This document shows, piece by piece, positions 6,418 to 7,096 of a DNA stretch of 7,096 nucleotides. Source of the stretch: an uncultured Ignavibacteriales bacterium (lineage in GTDB: Bacteria; Bacteroidota; Ignavibacteria; Ignavibacteriales; Ignavibacteriaceae); the NCBI GenBank assembly GCA_913053915.1, contig CAJXGP010000099.1:1-7096 (forward strand), read 5' to 3'. The notes beneath the pieces are model-generated. The model had not been told where the DNA came from, searched no databases, and saw only the letters and a list, made by a program, of their open reading frames with translations. Each line of letters begins with the position of its first letter. Position 1 is the stretch's first letter. The position numbers and the translations under genes were made by a program.

Positions 6418-6966
6418 TCCTTTACGTAAGCCTCTAGAATCAGTTAGCTTTGGCTGCCGGCTTTTCATAATATCATTAATAGGAATTTGTTCCTTAATTT
6501 GAGTCTAAAACAGGGTATTCAACTTGAATGCCGTTTATTGGATTAGGCCGGTTTAAAACGATAAATTCTATCCCATATTTTGCTGCTGCTTCCATACTAT
6601 TTTTCATCGTTCCGATATAGGTATAAAAACGAGTTCCGATATCCTGTATATCGAAAACCAGCACACCAATTCCCTTAAACATCTCTTTGTAGGTCGACAC
6701 ATTTTACTGTATAAGCTATAGATGGGTAAACCGGTAGCGGAATCCACACTAAAAGCTACCAATGAATTAGCTATACCGCGAATCCCATGCTCCGGACTAA
6801 AGAGAGCCACTAAATGAACATTTTTTGCTTTATAAAGAATATCTATTGTTGAATGCCACTCTCGATCAATCCCCGTTTGGTTAGTAATTAATCCGATACG
6901 TTTACCAACTAATGAAGCAAAATTTTCTTCTTCCAGGACATCAATGCCGATTTTAACCTGATACAT
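6400..6966 (-). pseudogene. namZ: NamZ/DUF1343 exo-beta-N-acetylmuramidase relic, frameshift plus central deletion
   Basis: NamZ (DUF1343, GH171) removes terminal MurNAc from peptidoglycan fragments. From ATG at 6966 the frame gives VKIGIDVLEEENF, GKRIGLITNQTGIDREWHST and VALFSPEHGIRG, then TGLPIYSLYSK, all standard N-terminal motifs. At 6686-6688 a three-A run appears one base short. The frame shifts there and continues KEMFKGIGVLVFDIQDIGTR, FYTYIGTM and NRPNPINGIQVEYPVLD, stopping at 6494-6496. Immediately after, in a third frame (6498-6403), KEQIPINDIMKSRQPKL and RGLRKGYLLYK give the family's C-terminal ending, with TAA at 6400-6402. About half of a roughly 400-residue protein, the middle, is gone. 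Upstream, GGAGG (6986-6990) stands 19 bases from the ATG, and the codons before it read NNLFAQ, like the end of a lost signal peptide. It is non-functional. Confidence 0.92.
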
Positions 6967-7096
6967 TTGAGCAAATAGATTATTACCTCCTTATATCTTG
7001 ATGGTTCTACATCCACAATTTGAAATAAACCCATTCGACTAAGGGGGTGGAATAGAATAACTTGCATATAATACAAGAATAAATAACTGTTATTAA
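6967..7096 (-). promoter_or_regulatory. 5' flank of the NamZ relic with an orphaned ribosome site
   Basis: AAGGAGG (6992-6986 on the - strand) is a near-perfect Shine-Dalgarno sequence, but no start codon in the NamZ frame lies at proper distance; the next ATG is 19 bases on. This fits loss of the original start and most of a signal peptide between the two. No confident promoter boxes are visible in the remaining sequence to the right edge. A G-rich run (complement of 7039-7050) is present without an assigned role. Confidence 0.45.

Noticed and set aside
6494..6700. Separate short gene starting at GTG 6700
   Set aside because: Its sequence continues the NamZ motif series of the upstream frame, so it is the shifted half of one broken gene and not an independent gene.
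1..7096. CRISPR array, tRNA, rRNA, insertion sequence or transposase
   Set aside because: No regularly spaced repeats, no cloverleaf or rRNA-like stretches, and no transposase motifs or terminal inverted repeats were seen on either strand.

Overview
The window looks like an accessory stretch of an AT-rich bacterial chromosome, most plausibly from the Bacteroidota/Ignavibacteria-Chlorobi side. That guess rests on the gene mix (a secreted DUF4838 protein, an SSS-family symporter, a propeller glycosidase-like protein, a DUF1343/NamZ relic and a Bacteroidetes-style AlaX-like relic), not on any phylogenetic marker.

Layout. Positions 1-660 are very AT-rich and hold one broken gene on the + strand: an AlaX/tRNA-editing-like gene reduced to its N- and C-terminal ends. 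A sigma70-like promoter overlapped by a dyad leads into one apparently intact small + strand gene (698-1024, unknown function, perhaps DUF3232-like). It is followed by the relic of a DnaQ-type 3'-5' exonuclease (1064-1288) and, facing it on the - strand, a frameshifted relic of a PHP/DUF3604-type metallohydrolase C-terminus (1419-1543).

From 6343 down to 1641 the - strand carries an intact, tightly packed transcription unit. In order of transcription it encodes a beta-propeller glycosidase-like protein, a sodium:solute symporter (its start overlaps the preceding stop), a previously unlisted 48-residue single-span membrane protein that starts from TTG, and a secreted DUF4838 protein. Upstream on the same strand (6966-6400) is a NamZ/DUF1343 exo-muramidase gene broken by a one-base frameshift and a large central deletion.

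How it fits together. The intact genes read as a carbohydrate-use cassette: the secreted DUF4838 protein trims a glycan outside the cytoplasm, the symporter with a possible small partner subunit imports the product, and the propeller protein acts on it inside. The substrate is not shown by the sequence. A neighbouring NamZ relic hints at peptidoglycan amino sugars, and a PHP-type relic sits at the other end. The most notable pattern is that four genes flanking the intact block are decayed. At least two of them (AlaX-like and NamZ) keep recognisable beginnings and ends but have lost their middles, and the exonuclease has also lost central motifs.
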